Assembly (NCBI GenBank): GCA_026395215.1
Contig: JAPLZC010000001.1
Span: forward strand, 1 to 34,043
Source of the DNA: Candidatus Staskawiczbacteria bacterium
Lineage (GTDB): Bacteria; Patescibacteriota; Minisyncoccia; Minisyncoccales; Staskawiczbacteraceae
DNA: 34,043 nucleotides
Direction of reading: 5' to 3'
Position 1 is the first letter of the stretch. Each line of letters starts with the position of its first letter. The translations under genes were made by a program, and so were the position numbers. The notes under the pieces were generated by a model. The model was not told the DNA's origin, searched no databases, and was given only the letters and a program-made list of their open reading frames with translations. Of this stretch, positions 16,341 through 25,297 are shown piece after piece.

Positions 16341-16369
16341 ATCACGGGGGTTTGATAAGATATCTATAT

Positions 16370-18604
16370 ATGGAAGTAATCACTCTTCAAACATCTGTCG
16401 AGAAAATTCCGCGGATTGGGGTAACTTATGCTAAGAGGTTGAAGAAGTTCGGCATAAAGACTGTGCAGGACCTGCTTTTTTATTTCCCGGCTAGATATGA
16501 CGACTTTTCGGAAATAGTAAATATTAGCCAAGCTCGGCAGAAACTTGGGGAGACTGTTTGCGTACAGGGAGAAATTATTGAAATAGATACTGCCCCATCG
16601 CTTTATGGAAGAATGGCTATAACAAAGGCAACGGTGCAAGACAGAACGGGCCAAATAAATGTAATGTGGTTTAATCAGCCGTATTTGGAAAAGTCGCTTA
16701 AGGAAAATGATTTTATATGCCTTGCGGGAAAAATTGGTTTGGGGAAAGAAGGATTATTTTTTAACTCACCCGCTTACGAAAGAATAAATGAAATTGGGGA
16801 AAACGAAGAACTAACTCATACCGGAAGAATTGTGCCGGTTTACTCTGAAACACGTGGCATAACTTCACGCTGGCTAAGATACATTATAAAACCTTTGCTT
16901 TACAGATTTTGTGATCAAATAAAAGAAAGTTTGCCTGAAGAAATAATTAAAAAATATAAATTCTTACCAATACAAGAAGCTGTTTGGCAATTACACTTTC
17001 CCGAATCATTTGAACATGCTGACGCAGCCAAAAACCGTTTTTCTTTTGAGGAAATATTTTTAATACAACTAAATGTTTTAAAAGAAAAAATAAGGTTAAT
17101 GCAAAAGAAAGCGCATGCCTGCCCAATGGATGCCGACTTAATGAAAAAATTTACAGACTCCCTGCCATTCCAACTGACTGATTCACAAAAAAAATGCGCG
17201 TATGCCATTTTAAAAGATTTGGAAAAAACAGTACCAATGTCGCGATTATTAGAGGGAGATGTTGGTTCTGGAAAAACAGTTGTTGGCACAATGGCGGCGC
17301 TGAATGTAGTGAAGGGCAAAGCAAGCCTGCCTGCCGGCAGGCAGGTTGCTTTTATGGCTCCAACAGAAATTTTAGCAAAACAACATTTTAAAACAGTTTC
17401 AGAAGTATTGAAAAATTTTGATGTAAAAATTGGTCTAATGACCGGCAAAGACGCCCGAATCTGTTCAACGTCGGACATCGAACAAACTTATGAAGTCTCT
17501 AAGAAAAGTTTACTTGGAGACTTAGAAAATGGACAGATAGATATTATTATAGGCACCCACTCACTTATACAAAAAGGCGTTGAATTCAAAGATTTGGCCT
17601 TGGTTATTTTAGATGAACAGCATAGATTTGGAGTTGAACAAAGAGACCATTTAATAAAAAATAAAAAACTTGTTCCCCACTTGCTTTCTATGACAGCAAC
17701 TCCAATCCCGAGAACTTTAGCCTTAACTGTTTATGGAGATTTAGATTTATCTTTAATAGATGAAATGCCGGCAAACAGGAAAAAAATAAAAACAATTATT
17801 GTAGAACCCGCTCAAAGAAAAGAAGCTTACGATTTTATCAGAAAAGAAGTTGCCGGAGGAAAAGGAGTTTTTGTAATTTTCCCAAAAATAGATTCTGCCG
17901 CCACCAAGGCCAAGGAGGCCCTAGCAAAAGTCGGTGGGGTGTCGGACATCCCACCGACTGGGTCATTTATGCCACAGAACTATAAATTTAACTCTCTGGC
18001 ATCTTTAGCTATAAATGAAGTTAAGGCCCTAAAAGAAGAATATGAGAGATTGTCTAAAGAAGTTTTTCCGGATTTGCGAATTACAATGTTACATGGAAAA
18101 ATGAAAGCTCCGGAAAAAGAAAGAATAATGTTGGACTTTAAAAAAGGAGAAATAGATATTTTGCTTTCTACTTCTGTTGTTGAAGTCGGAGTTGATGTTC
18201 CACGGGCAACTATAATGATGATTGAGGGCGCAGAACGCTTTGGGCTCTCCCAGCTTCACCAGTTTCGTGGTCGCGTTGGTCGAAACGACATGCAATCTTA
18301 TTGCTTTTTATTTACCACAGACCCAAGTATGCTAAATCGCCGAAGATTAAAAGCTTTGGTAGATTCAAACAATGGTTTTGAACTGGCTGAAAAAGATTTG
18401 GAAATAAGGGGCCCAGGCAGTTTATACGGCACAATGCAATCAGGCATTCCCGATATGGCCATGCAAGGTTTAAGCAACATATTCTTAGTAGAAAAGACGA
18501 GAGCCGCCGCCAAAGAACTCCTAGAAAAAGACCCAACCCTAAAAGATTATCCCGAACTGAAAGAGCGTCTAAAAGAGTTCCAAACCAAAATCCACTTCGA
18601 ATAA
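16370..18604 (+). CDS. recG: ATP-dependent DNA helicase RecG
   Basis: LLEGDVGSGKTVVGTMAAL, MAPTEILAKQH, GTHSLIQKGVEF, LDEQHRFGVEQR, SMTATPIPRTLALT, HGKMKAPEKE, RFGLSQLHQFRGRVGR. Start set at MEVITLQTSVEKIPRIG. Confidence 0.96.
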   Translation: MEVITLQTSVEKIPRIGVTYAKRLKKFGIKTVQDLLFYFPARYDDFSEIVNISQARQKLGETVCVQGEIIEIDTAPSLYGRMAITKATVQDRTGQINVMWFNQPYLEKSLKENDFICLAGKIGLGKEGLFFNSPAYERINEIGENEELTHTGRIVPVYSETRGITSRWLRYIIKPLLYRFCDQIKESLPEEIIKKYKFLPIQEAVWQLHFPESFEHADAAKNRFSFEEIFLIQLNVLKEKIRLMQKKAHACPMDADLMKKFTDSLPFQLTDSQKKCAYAILKDLEKTVPMSRLLEGDVGSGKTVVGTMAALNVVKGKASLPAGRQVAFMAPTEILAKQHFKTVSEVLKNFDVKIGLMTGKDARICSTSDIEQTYEVSKKSLLGDLENGQIDIIIGTHSLIQKGVEFKDLALVILDEQHRFGVEQRDHLIKNKKLVPHLLSMTATPIPRTLALTVYGDLDLSLIDEMPANRKKIKTIIVEPAQRKEAYDFIRKEVAGGKGVFVIFPKIDSAATKAKEALAKVGGVSDIPPTGSFMPQNYKFNSLASLAINEVKALKEEYERLSKEVFPDLRITMLHGKMKAPEKERIMLDFKKGEIDILLSTSVVEVGVDVPRATIMMIEGAERFGLSQLHQFRGRVGRNDMQSYCFLFTTDPSMLNRRRLKALVDSNNGFELAEKDLEIRGPGSLYGTMQSGIPDMAMQGLSNIFLVEKTRAAAKELLEKDPTLKDYPELKERLKEFQTKIHFE
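17326..17345. repeat. Palindromic repeat family A, in frame in recG
   Basis: cctgcctgccggcaggcagg; peptide SLPAGRQ. Confidence 0.85.
17929..17959. repeat. RAYT-associated-type palindrome (family B, copy B1), in frame in recG
   Basis: agtcggtggggtgtcggacatcccaccgact, the exact reverse complement of copy B5 at 32620-32650. Confidence 0.9.
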
Positions 18605-18606
18605 AA

Positions 18607-18631
18607 AAACCGGCGAAAGCCGGCTTTTTTA
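18607..18631. terminator. Bidirectional terminator after recG
   Basis: aaaaccggcgaaagccggctttttt. Confidence 0.85.
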
Positions 18632-18632
18632 T

Positions 18633-19250
18633 TTATCTTAATGCAAATTCTGGATAATCTTTACCGGTGAATTTTTTATACTCTTGCTTTAATCTATCTA
18701 ATTCATCAAGTAATGGTTGTATAGGCTCTCTAACTTTTTTTATTGTAGCTTCCAGTTCAGCTAACCTTGCTTCATCTTCCGGCGTTTTCTCCGTAACGGC
18801 AGTAAGGTATTTCATCTCAATAATATCGACCTCTCTTTTTGCATTCTTTATTTCTTGATTCCCTTTTTCAAACGCCCATCTTTGTTCAAGAATTTCATTG
18901 ATTCGCCTGTCTATATATACCTGCCTTTCTCTAACCATTTTTAAGTCCATTCCTGGCGGAATTTCAAAATGATGCTTTTTTTCCTTATGCCATGTTTTAC
19001 CTCCATCTTCGGAAATTTTGACACGGCCTTTATCATCGATACCCATTTGATGTCTGCTAAGATCATCGAGCTCTTTTTGTATCCTAACGGATTCTCTATC
19101 CTCGGACATCCTCTTACCGAGATTACCTTTTCCCACTGCTGGTTTTACTTCTGGTTTTTCGGGAGATTGGCTGAGATCCGAAGGTTGACTGGGATCTGTT
19201 AGCGATCCTAATTCCTCAAAACTTTTAAATTCTCTTTTAAACTCACCCAT
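18633..19250 (-). CDS. hypothetical protein (205 aa), coiled-coil rich
   Basis: Long ORF; Lys/Glu-rich. Confidence 0.75.
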   Translation of the reverse strand: MGEFKREFKSFEELGSLTDPSQPSDLSQSPEKPEVKPAVGKGNLGKRMSEDRESVRIQKELDDLSRHQMGIDDKGRVKISEDGGKTWHKEKKHHFEIPPGMDLKMVRERQVYIDRRINEILEQRWAFEKGNQEIKNAKREVDIIEMKYLTAVTEKTPEDEARLAELEATIKKVREPIQPLLDELDRLKQEYKKFTGKDYPEFALR

Positions 19251-19307
19251 AATTTTTATATTTAATTATTTCTTTTAGTCTACTACTTACAATGGTTATT
19301 CGTCAAT

Positions 19308-20867
19308 CTATTTCCTCACTTTTTCGGTGACCCAGAAGCCCATGTAACGGCCTAGCATTAGGCGGATTTGGGCGTCTAGGCTTGGCAGAGAACCGAATAA
19401 AATTAAGGTTATTGGCAAAAGCACCCATTGCAGAAATACAGTGGATTTTTTGTATATTTTTATGTACCATTTGAATTTTTTTGGCACAGGAGGCAAAAGC
19501 ATTGTGCTTAGAATTGCAGAAACAAACATACCCACCATAGAAACTGTCATTATTTGACTGGTCAAAATTGGTAAGTTAAAAGATAAAACAGAAAAATTAA
19601 AATTATGTCCGCCTAAAAGTATTGGCAACCAACCCAACAAAAATAGCAAAAGGGCTGCAGTTGCCCAAGACCAAAATCCGTCTAAAATTGTATAAAGATG
19701 CCCAATTTTTTGCCAAACAGATATTTTTTTATTATTTAAAAATCCAAACATCATATAAGGAATTTCTGCACAACCCCATGCCCATCTTTTTTGTTGTTTG
19801 TATTGGTTTACAATAGTTCGCCAAAAATTACTTGCCATTACAGCGTCCATAGAAACCAAGTAATAAATAGGAACTACCCGGTAATTTCCATCATATTGCA
19901 AATAGGCTTTCCAAAAAATTCGTGAGTCGTCTGACACAACATTTGCGGGATAACCAACATCAAAAAAAACTTTGGCGGGAGTTGTGTGCGAAGAATAAGT
20001 TGTAAGCTTTTCCGATCTTTCCTGCTGAATCATCTGCCAAAAAGTATTTGAAGTGGAAACAACTCTGGAAAAAAAAGATGCTGACCAAATGTTATTATTG
20101 TAAACTGGCACAGGCTGATAACTTGCATATATTGGATTTGGTTCCGTCAAATAATGCCAAGTCAGGCAAGAAAAATACTGAGAGAAAGCTTTTGTATCAA
20201 TATCAAAAGTTGAGATTAAAACATTCTCATAAGGAATTTTTAATTCATCAATAATTTTCCCCTTAACCTCCTTTCCTGCATATGAAGTATTAGAACCTTT
20301 GCCGCTGATTTCACCTGCCACCCCATCTGGATGTGCTGTAACCAAAAATTTATAAAAACTCCCCGAATATTTTTTGGCGATTTCTTTTGCCTGGTCCTCA
20401 AAAGCTTTGCCGGCTCTTTGTTCAACAGATAAAACAACAATCATTTTTTCCTTTGGATAATCGGCTTTTAACAAAGTACCCATACTCTCTTCAATAATTT
20501 CTCTACTCTCTTTATATGCTGGGAAAATAATAATATGGTAAATGTCTTTCCAATTTGGTTTGCCCTCTTGCCCTTTTATCTTTTTCAACTCCCTCAACCA
20601 ATCTCTCTTCATGTTACTTCTCACTTTAAAATAGCCGAATATTTGGTGTAAAGAAAAATAAAATATTCTAAACAAATAATAAAAACAAAAACATATTATA
20701 AAAACAGCCACCCACGAAGGAATTAGCCAAGACAAAACAAGCACACCAAAAAGTGTGCCCAAACTTAAAATTCCCGGAATCATTTCAAAAAATCTATACA
20801 GCCCCCTCTCTGTTGGATTTTTAATATCCGAAGCCTTTGAGATATCTAAATAATCTTTCTTCTCCAT
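19308..20867 (-). CDS. Family 2 glycosyltransferase, multi-TM (519 aa)
   Basis: IIIFPAYKESREIIEESMGTLLKADYPKEKMIVVLSVEQR, TFDIDTKA, QQKRWAWGCAEIPYM (QxxRW) and C-terminal TM helices. Confidence 0.88.
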   Translation of the reverse strand: MEKKDYLDISKASDIKNPTERGLYRFFEMIPGILSLGTLFGVLVLSWLIPSWVAVFIICFCFYYLFRIFYFSLHQIFGYFKVRSNMKRDWLRELKKIKGQEGKPNWKDIYHIIIFPAYKESREIIEESMGTLLKADYPKEKMIVVLSVEQRAGKAFEDQAKEIAKKYSGSFYKFLVTAHPDGVAGEISGKGSNTSYAGKEVKGKIIDELKIPYENVLISTFDIDTKAFSQYFSCLTWHYLTEPNPIYASYQPVPVYNNNIWSASFFSRVVSTSNTFWQMIQQERSEKLTTYSSHTTPAKVFFDVGYPANVVSDDSRIFWKAYLQYDGNYRVVPIYYLVSMDAVMASNFWRTIVNQYKQQKRWAWGCAEIPYMMFGFLNNKKISVWQKIGHLYTILDGFWSWATAALLLFLLGWLPILLGGHNFNFSVLSFNLPILTSQIMTVSMVGMFVSAILSTMLLPPVPKKFKWYIKIYKKSTVFLQWVLLPITLILFGSLPSLDAQIRLMLGRYMGFWVTEKVRK

Positions 20868-20868
20868 G

Positions 20869-20943
20869 TGGCCTTACCGGGATTTGAACCCGGGTTTAAT
20901 CCTTGAAAAGGATGCGTCCTAGACCAGGCTAGACGATAAGGCC
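20869..20943 (-). tRNA. tRNA-Glu(TTC)
   Basis: Acceptor GGCCTTA/TAAGGCC, anticodon loop TTTTCAA, T-arm CCGGG-TTCAAAT-CCCGG. CCA not encoded. Confidence 0.92.
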
Positions 20944-20988
20944 GAATATGATAATATATTAACCCAAAAATAAGAAAAAAGCAATAAA

Positions 20989-21008
20989 AAACTCCCATTG
21001 GGAGTTAT
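20989..21008 (-). terminator. Terminator downstream of the 161-aa membrane protein gene
   Basis: Minus strand: AACTCCCAATGGGAGTTTTTTATTG. Confidence 0.7.
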
Positions 21009-21012
21009 ATGT

Positions 21013-21498
21013 TTATTGTTCACCTTCAGAACTTTTGCGAAGCGCATTTGGTTCTCTGCGAAAAACGCGAAACCAAAGCCAAACCTTAATAACCATCCAA
21101 ATGGCGTAAATAATTGCACCAACAGCAAAAGTAAGGAAAATGCCTGCTATAAAGGTGGCTACTAAGAAAATTCCAAATTGCATAGTCCGAGGACACTCAT
21201 ACCAAAATTCCTTAGGAGTAACTTTAGCCGTGTTTTTCCTTTTAATTTCACGGTATTTGCCCAAGACATCTTTGATATAGAGGCCAATAACCGGAGAATA
21301 AAACAACATTGCAATTGTGTCCCACTGGTATCTTGAAATTCCCAAAAAAGTGGGAACCTGGCCAAAATACCTCGGCCAGATGTACTTCCACCAGACAATA
21401 GAAAGCGTAACCCCAATTGCCGCACAAGCTAATCTTATGATAAGAGACAAAATGACCCGCCAGACCAAATCGTTTCTTTTTTTCTCTACCTGTTTCAT
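21013..21498 (-). CDS. Multi-TM membrane protein (161 aa), unknown function
   Basis: Several hydrophobic helices. Confidence 0.75.
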   Translation of the reverse strand: MKQVEKKRNDLVWRVILSLIIRLACAAIGVTLSIVWWKYIWPRYFGQVPTFLGISRYQWDTIAMLFYSPVIGLYIKDVLGKYREIKRKNTAKVTPKEFWYECPRTMQFGIFLVATFIAGIFLTFAVGAIIYAIWMVIKVWLWFRVFRREPNALRKSSEGEQ

Positions 21499-21595
21499 GG
21501 TTTCACCGTACCTTTCAAAGTGAGTGTTGTGAAGGAAGCTGTTTTCTTTATACTATAATATTGAAAAGATACAAGTTTTCGGGTATAAATACCAT

Positions 21596-22672
21596 ATGAG
21601 AATTTTAGCAATAGAAACATCTTGTGATGATACAGGAATTGCCATTTTAGAAGTAACGGGAACAAAAAACCCGTCTTTTAAAGTGTTATCAAACATAATT
21701 GCTTCACAGGTTGAACTTGGAGAAAAATATGGCGGAGTTTATCCAATAATGGCAAAAAGAGCGCATGAAGAAAATTTGCCTTTAACCTTAGAAACTGCTT
21801 TAAGCCAAGCAAAAATTTCGTTAAAAAATATCGATTTAATAGCTGTTACAAATGGCCCGGGATTAGAGCCGTGTTTATGGGTTGGAGTTAATTTTGCAAA
21901 AAATCTTTCTTCTTCTTGGAATATCCCCATTGTCCCGGTAAATCACATAGAGTCCCATATACTCGTGAATTGGTTACCAACTCACGAAAATCCGAAATCC
22001 GAAAATCGAAATCCGAAAATCGAATTTCCGGCAATTGCGCTTGTCGTAAGTGGTGGACACACACAAATTATTTTAGTTAAAAAAATAGGCCAATATAAAA
22101 TTTTAGGGGAAACGCGAGACGACGCAGCCGGAGAATGTTTTGACAAATGCGCCAAAATCCTCGGCCTTGGCTACCCAGGCGGTCCAATAATCTCCCAATT
22201 GGCAACTAAGTTGGTGGGATGTCCGACACCCCACCAACTGCCTCGGCCAATGATAAATACAAAAGACTATGACTTTAGTTTTTCCGGTTTAAAAACTGCT
22301 GTTTTATATGCTTGGCCCACCTTCGCAAAAAGCTTCGGCGAGGCAATGCAAAAAAACGCACAAGCCACCATGGCCGCCGAAATACAACAAGCAATTATAG
22401 ATGTGCTAATTAAGAAAACTATAAAAGCAATAAAAGATTATAAAGCAAAATCTTTAATTTTGGGCGGAGGAGTTTCGGCAAACCAAGAACTAAGAAAACA
22501 GTTTAAAAATAAACTGGAAGAAGAATTACCACATGTAGAACTTATTGTGCCAAAACCAGCCTTGTCCACTGACAACGGCTTAATGGTAGCTGTGGCAGGA
22601 TATTTTAATAAAAAAAATACCGTAAGCTGGAAAAAAATCCAAGCCAACGGCAATCTACGCATTTCCAAATAG
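21596..22672 (+). CDS. tsaD: tRNA N6-adenosine threonylcarbamoyltransferase TsaD
   Basis: MRILAIETSCDDTGIAIL, VNHIESHI, LVVSGGHTQI, DAAGECFDKCAKILGLGYPGGP, FSFSGLKTAV, GGGVSANQELR. Confidence 0.97.
   Translation: MRILAIETSCDDTGIAILEVTGTKNPSFKVLSNIIASQVELGEKYGGVYPIMAKRAHEENLPLTLETALSQAKISLKNIDLIAVTNGPGLEPCLWVGVNFAKNLSSSWNIPIVPVNHIESHILVNWLPTHENPKSENRNPKIEFPAIALVVSGGHTQIILVKKIGQYKILGETRDDAAGECFDKCAKILGLGYPGGPIISQLATKLVGCPTPHQLPRPMINTKDYDFSFSGLKTAVLYAWPTFAKSFGEAMQKNAQATMAAEIQQAIIDVLIKKTIKAIKDYKAKSLILGGGVSANQELRKQFKNKLEEELPHVELIVPKPALSTDNGLMVAVAGYFNKKNTVSWKKIQANGNLRISK
21986..22026. repeat. Short tandem 'ccgaaaatcgaaat'-type repeat in tsaD
   Basis: gaaaatccgaaatccgaaaatcgaaatccgaaaatcgaat, encoding ENPKSENRNPKIE. 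Confidence 0.75.
22209..22239. repeat. RAYT-associated-type palindrome (family B, copy B2), in frame in tsaD
   Basis: agttggtgggatgtccgacaccccaccaact, with paired changes on both arms relative to B5. Confidence 0.9.
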
Positions 22673-22681
22673 AAAAGGGTG

Positions 22682-22996
22682 TCAAATAACTTTGTGCGGG
22701 TTGGTGCGTTCTTCAAAACCACAATGGGAACACGTCGTCTTTGATACCATAAAAAATATCTGGGGCGTAGTTTTGATAATAATATCGCTAATCACCACTG
22801 GTTTATGACCGCATTTTGGACAAGCCGGTTTCTTCCTGTCTTTTGATTCGCACACCGCAGCGACCCAAGACAAAACAAAAAACACACAAAAACTGGCAAG
22901 GCCAGCACCGACTACCAGTTTACACCAGTAATATGTGCCGATGTTCGAAATGAGGAGTGATATTATTGCCAACAAAAAGAACATTAAAGATTTCAT
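22682..22996 (-). CDS. Zinc-ribbon membrane protein (start probably 22996, MKSLMFFLLAIISLL)
   Basis: Hydrophobic N-terminus, CPKCGHKP and CSHCGF. Confidence 0.7.
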   Translation of the reverse strand: MKSLMFFLLAIISLLISNIGTYYWCKLVVGAGLASFCVFFVLSWVAAVCESKDRKKPACPKCGHKPVVISDIIIKTTPQIFFMVSKTTCSHCGFEERTNPHKVI

Positions 22997-23144
22997 GACT
23001 TCCCTTTCTTTGAGCTGAGTTGACAAGGTGCTGAGCACCTTTACTTTTGAACACCTTTTGATGCGTTTTATTTATACACCTTATATATTGATTCGTCAAT
23101 AATTTACTCTTTAAAACAACTCTGATAGAATAGATTAAATAAAC

Positions 23145-25277
23145 ATGGAATTACCATCGCAGTACAACGCTAAAGAGGTTGAGGATAAGATTTACCGGCT
23201 TTGGGAGGAAAGCGGTTTTTTTAATCCTGATAAACTCCCCTCTCGTCATAAAAAACCTTTTACTATAATAATGCCACCAGCCAACGCCAACGGGAATTTG
23301 CATGCTGGCCACGCTTTAGTTATGACAATTGAAGACATTATGACTAGGTACAAAAGAATGCGAGGATTCAAAGCACTTTGGCTACCAGGATTAGACCACG
23401 CTGGATTTGAAACGCAGGTTGTTTACGAAAAAAAATTAGAAAAAGAGGGGCGCTCGAGATTCCAAATACCAAAAGAGGAACTTTATAAAGAGATCTGGGA
23501 TTTTACGCAAAGCAACAAAAAAAATATTGAAAGCCAGACAAGAAAAATGGGCGCCTCATGTGATTGGTCGCGAGAAAAATTTACGCTAGATCAAGATATT
23601 ATAAAAATTGTTTACGCAACTTTTGAAAAACTTTATAAAGATAATTTAGTCTACAAGGGCAAAAAAATAGCAAACTGGTGTCCAAAACACCAAACTTCCC
23701 TATCGGATTTAGAAACTTTAGATACAGAAAAAGTTGATAAGTTTTATTATTTAAAATATGGTCCTTTTACCATTGCAACTGCTAGGCCAGAAACTAAATT
23801 TGGTGACAAATATGTTGTAATGCATCCAAAAGATAAAAGATACAAAGATTACAAAGAAGGACAAAAAATAGAATTAGAATGGATAAACGGTCCAATTACA
23901 GCAACCATAATAAAAGACGACTTTATTGATATGGATTTTGGAACTGGTGTTATGACAATAACTCCATGGCACGACGCGATAGACTTTGGAATTGCAGAAA
24001 GACACAATCTAGAAAAAGAACAGATTATTGATTTTTATGGAAAACTTTTGCCTATTGCCGGGGAATTTTCTGGAATGAAAATTTCAGAAGCTAGACCAAA
24101 AATAATTGAAAAATTGCAATCGAAGGGATTGGTTGAAAAAATCGAAGAAAACTATAAACACATTGTAAAAACCTGTTACAAATGTGGCTCATCAATTGAA
24201 CCACAAATTAAAGACCAATGGTTTTTGAAAATGAAACCTTTGGCAGAGCCTGCAATAAAAGCAATAGAAAAAAACCAGATTCAATTCATTCCCGAACACT
24301 ACAAAAAAATATCATTACATTGGCTCAAAAACATTATCGATTGGAATATCTCTCGGCAAATTGTTTGGGGCATACCAATACCCGCAAAAAACTGTGAAAA
24401 ATGTCAACATATAATAGTTGATACTGAGGACAAAATAAATTCTTGTCCAAAGTGCGGAGGTTCAGTAATCAAAGAAACAGACACATTTGATACATGGTTC
24501 TCTTCTGGTCAGTGGCCGTATGCAACATTAGGATATCCAAAATCTAAAGATTTTAAAACTTTTTATCCAACAGATGTAATGGAAACAGCTGGAGAAATTA
24601 TATTTTTTTGGGTAGCCAGAATGATTATGTTTGGACTTTACAACACAAAAAAAGTGCCTTTTAAAAATGTCTATTTGCATGGACTTGTACTAGATGCCAA
24701 GGGCCAAAAAATGTCAAAATCTAAGGGAAATGTTATAAACCCTCTCGACTTAACTGAAAAATACGGCACCGACGCTTTAAGAATTGCCTTAGTAGTTGGC
24801 AACACCCCGGGGACTTCTTTGGCCTTAGATGAAAATAGAATAAAAGGATACAGAAATTTTGCCACAAAAATATGGAATGCATCAAGATTTGTTCTAATGA
24901 ATTTAGAGGGATATGATCCAAAAAGTAAAATTAGCTTAAATGCAAAGGAGAAAAAAATACTAAAAGATTTTCAAAAACAAGCCAAGGATATAACGAAGGA
25001 CATGGATAATTTCAAGTTTTATACAGCAGCTGAAAAAATATACCATTATTTTTGGCACACGCTTTGTGATAAGATAATTGAAGAGCAAAAGCCATTGCTT
25101 TATGGCACTGATATTAAAAAGAAAAATGCCAGCCAGTATCTTTTGATTACACTTCTCTTTGACTCGCTAAAATTATTACATCCATTTATGCCTTTTATTA
25201 CTGAAGAAATCTACCAGCAATTACCCATAAAAAACAAAAAAAGGTGTATAATGATAGAAGACTGGTCCCGCCACTAA
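23145..25277 (+). CDS. valS: Valyl-tRNA synthetase (710 aa, short C-terminus)
   Basis: PPANANGNLHAGHAL (HIGH motif region), WLPGLDHAGFETQ, CDWSREKFTLD, KMSKSKGNVINP, TARPETKFGD. Confidence 0.95.
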   Translation: MELPSQYNAKEVEDKIYRLWEESGFFNPDKLPSRHKKPFTIIMPPANANGNLHAGHALVMTIEDIMTRYKRMRGFKALWLPGLDHAGFETQVVYEKKLEKEGRSRFQIPKEELYKEIWDFTQSNKKNIESQTRKMGASCDWSREKFTLDQDIIKIVYATFEKLYKDNLVYKGKKIANWCPKHQTSLSDLETLDTEKVDKFYYLKYGPFTIATARPETKFGDKYVVMHPKDKRYKDYKEGQKIELEWINGPITATIIKDDFIDMDFGTGVMTITPWHDAIDFGIAERHNLEKEQIIDFYGKLLPIAGEFSGMKISEARPKIIEKLQSKGLVEKIEENYKHIVKTCYKCGSSIEPQIKDQWFLKMKPLAEPAIKAIEKNQIQFIPEHYKKISLHWLKNIIDWNISRQIVWGIPIPAKNCEKCQHIIVDTEDKINSCPKCGGSVIKETDTFDTWFSSGQWPYATLGYPKSKDFKTFYPTDVMETAGEIIFFWVARMIMFGLYNTKKVPFKNVYLHGLVLDAKGQKMSKSKGNVINPLDLTEKYGTDALRIALVVGNTPGTSLALDENRIKGYRNFATKIWNASRFVLMNLEGYDPKSKISLNAKEKKILKDFQKQAKDITKDMDNFKFYTAAEKIYHYFWHTLCDKIIEEQKPLLYGTDIKKKNASQYLLITLLFDSLKLLHPFMPFITEEIYQQLPIKNKKRCIMIEDWSRH

Positions 25278-25281
25278 GCGG
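25266..25281. repeat. Palindrome overlapping the valS stop codon
   Basis: cccgc cactaa gcggg; the TAA lies in the loop. Confidence 0.65.
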
Positions 25282-25297
25282 GCAGACAAAATAAAAT

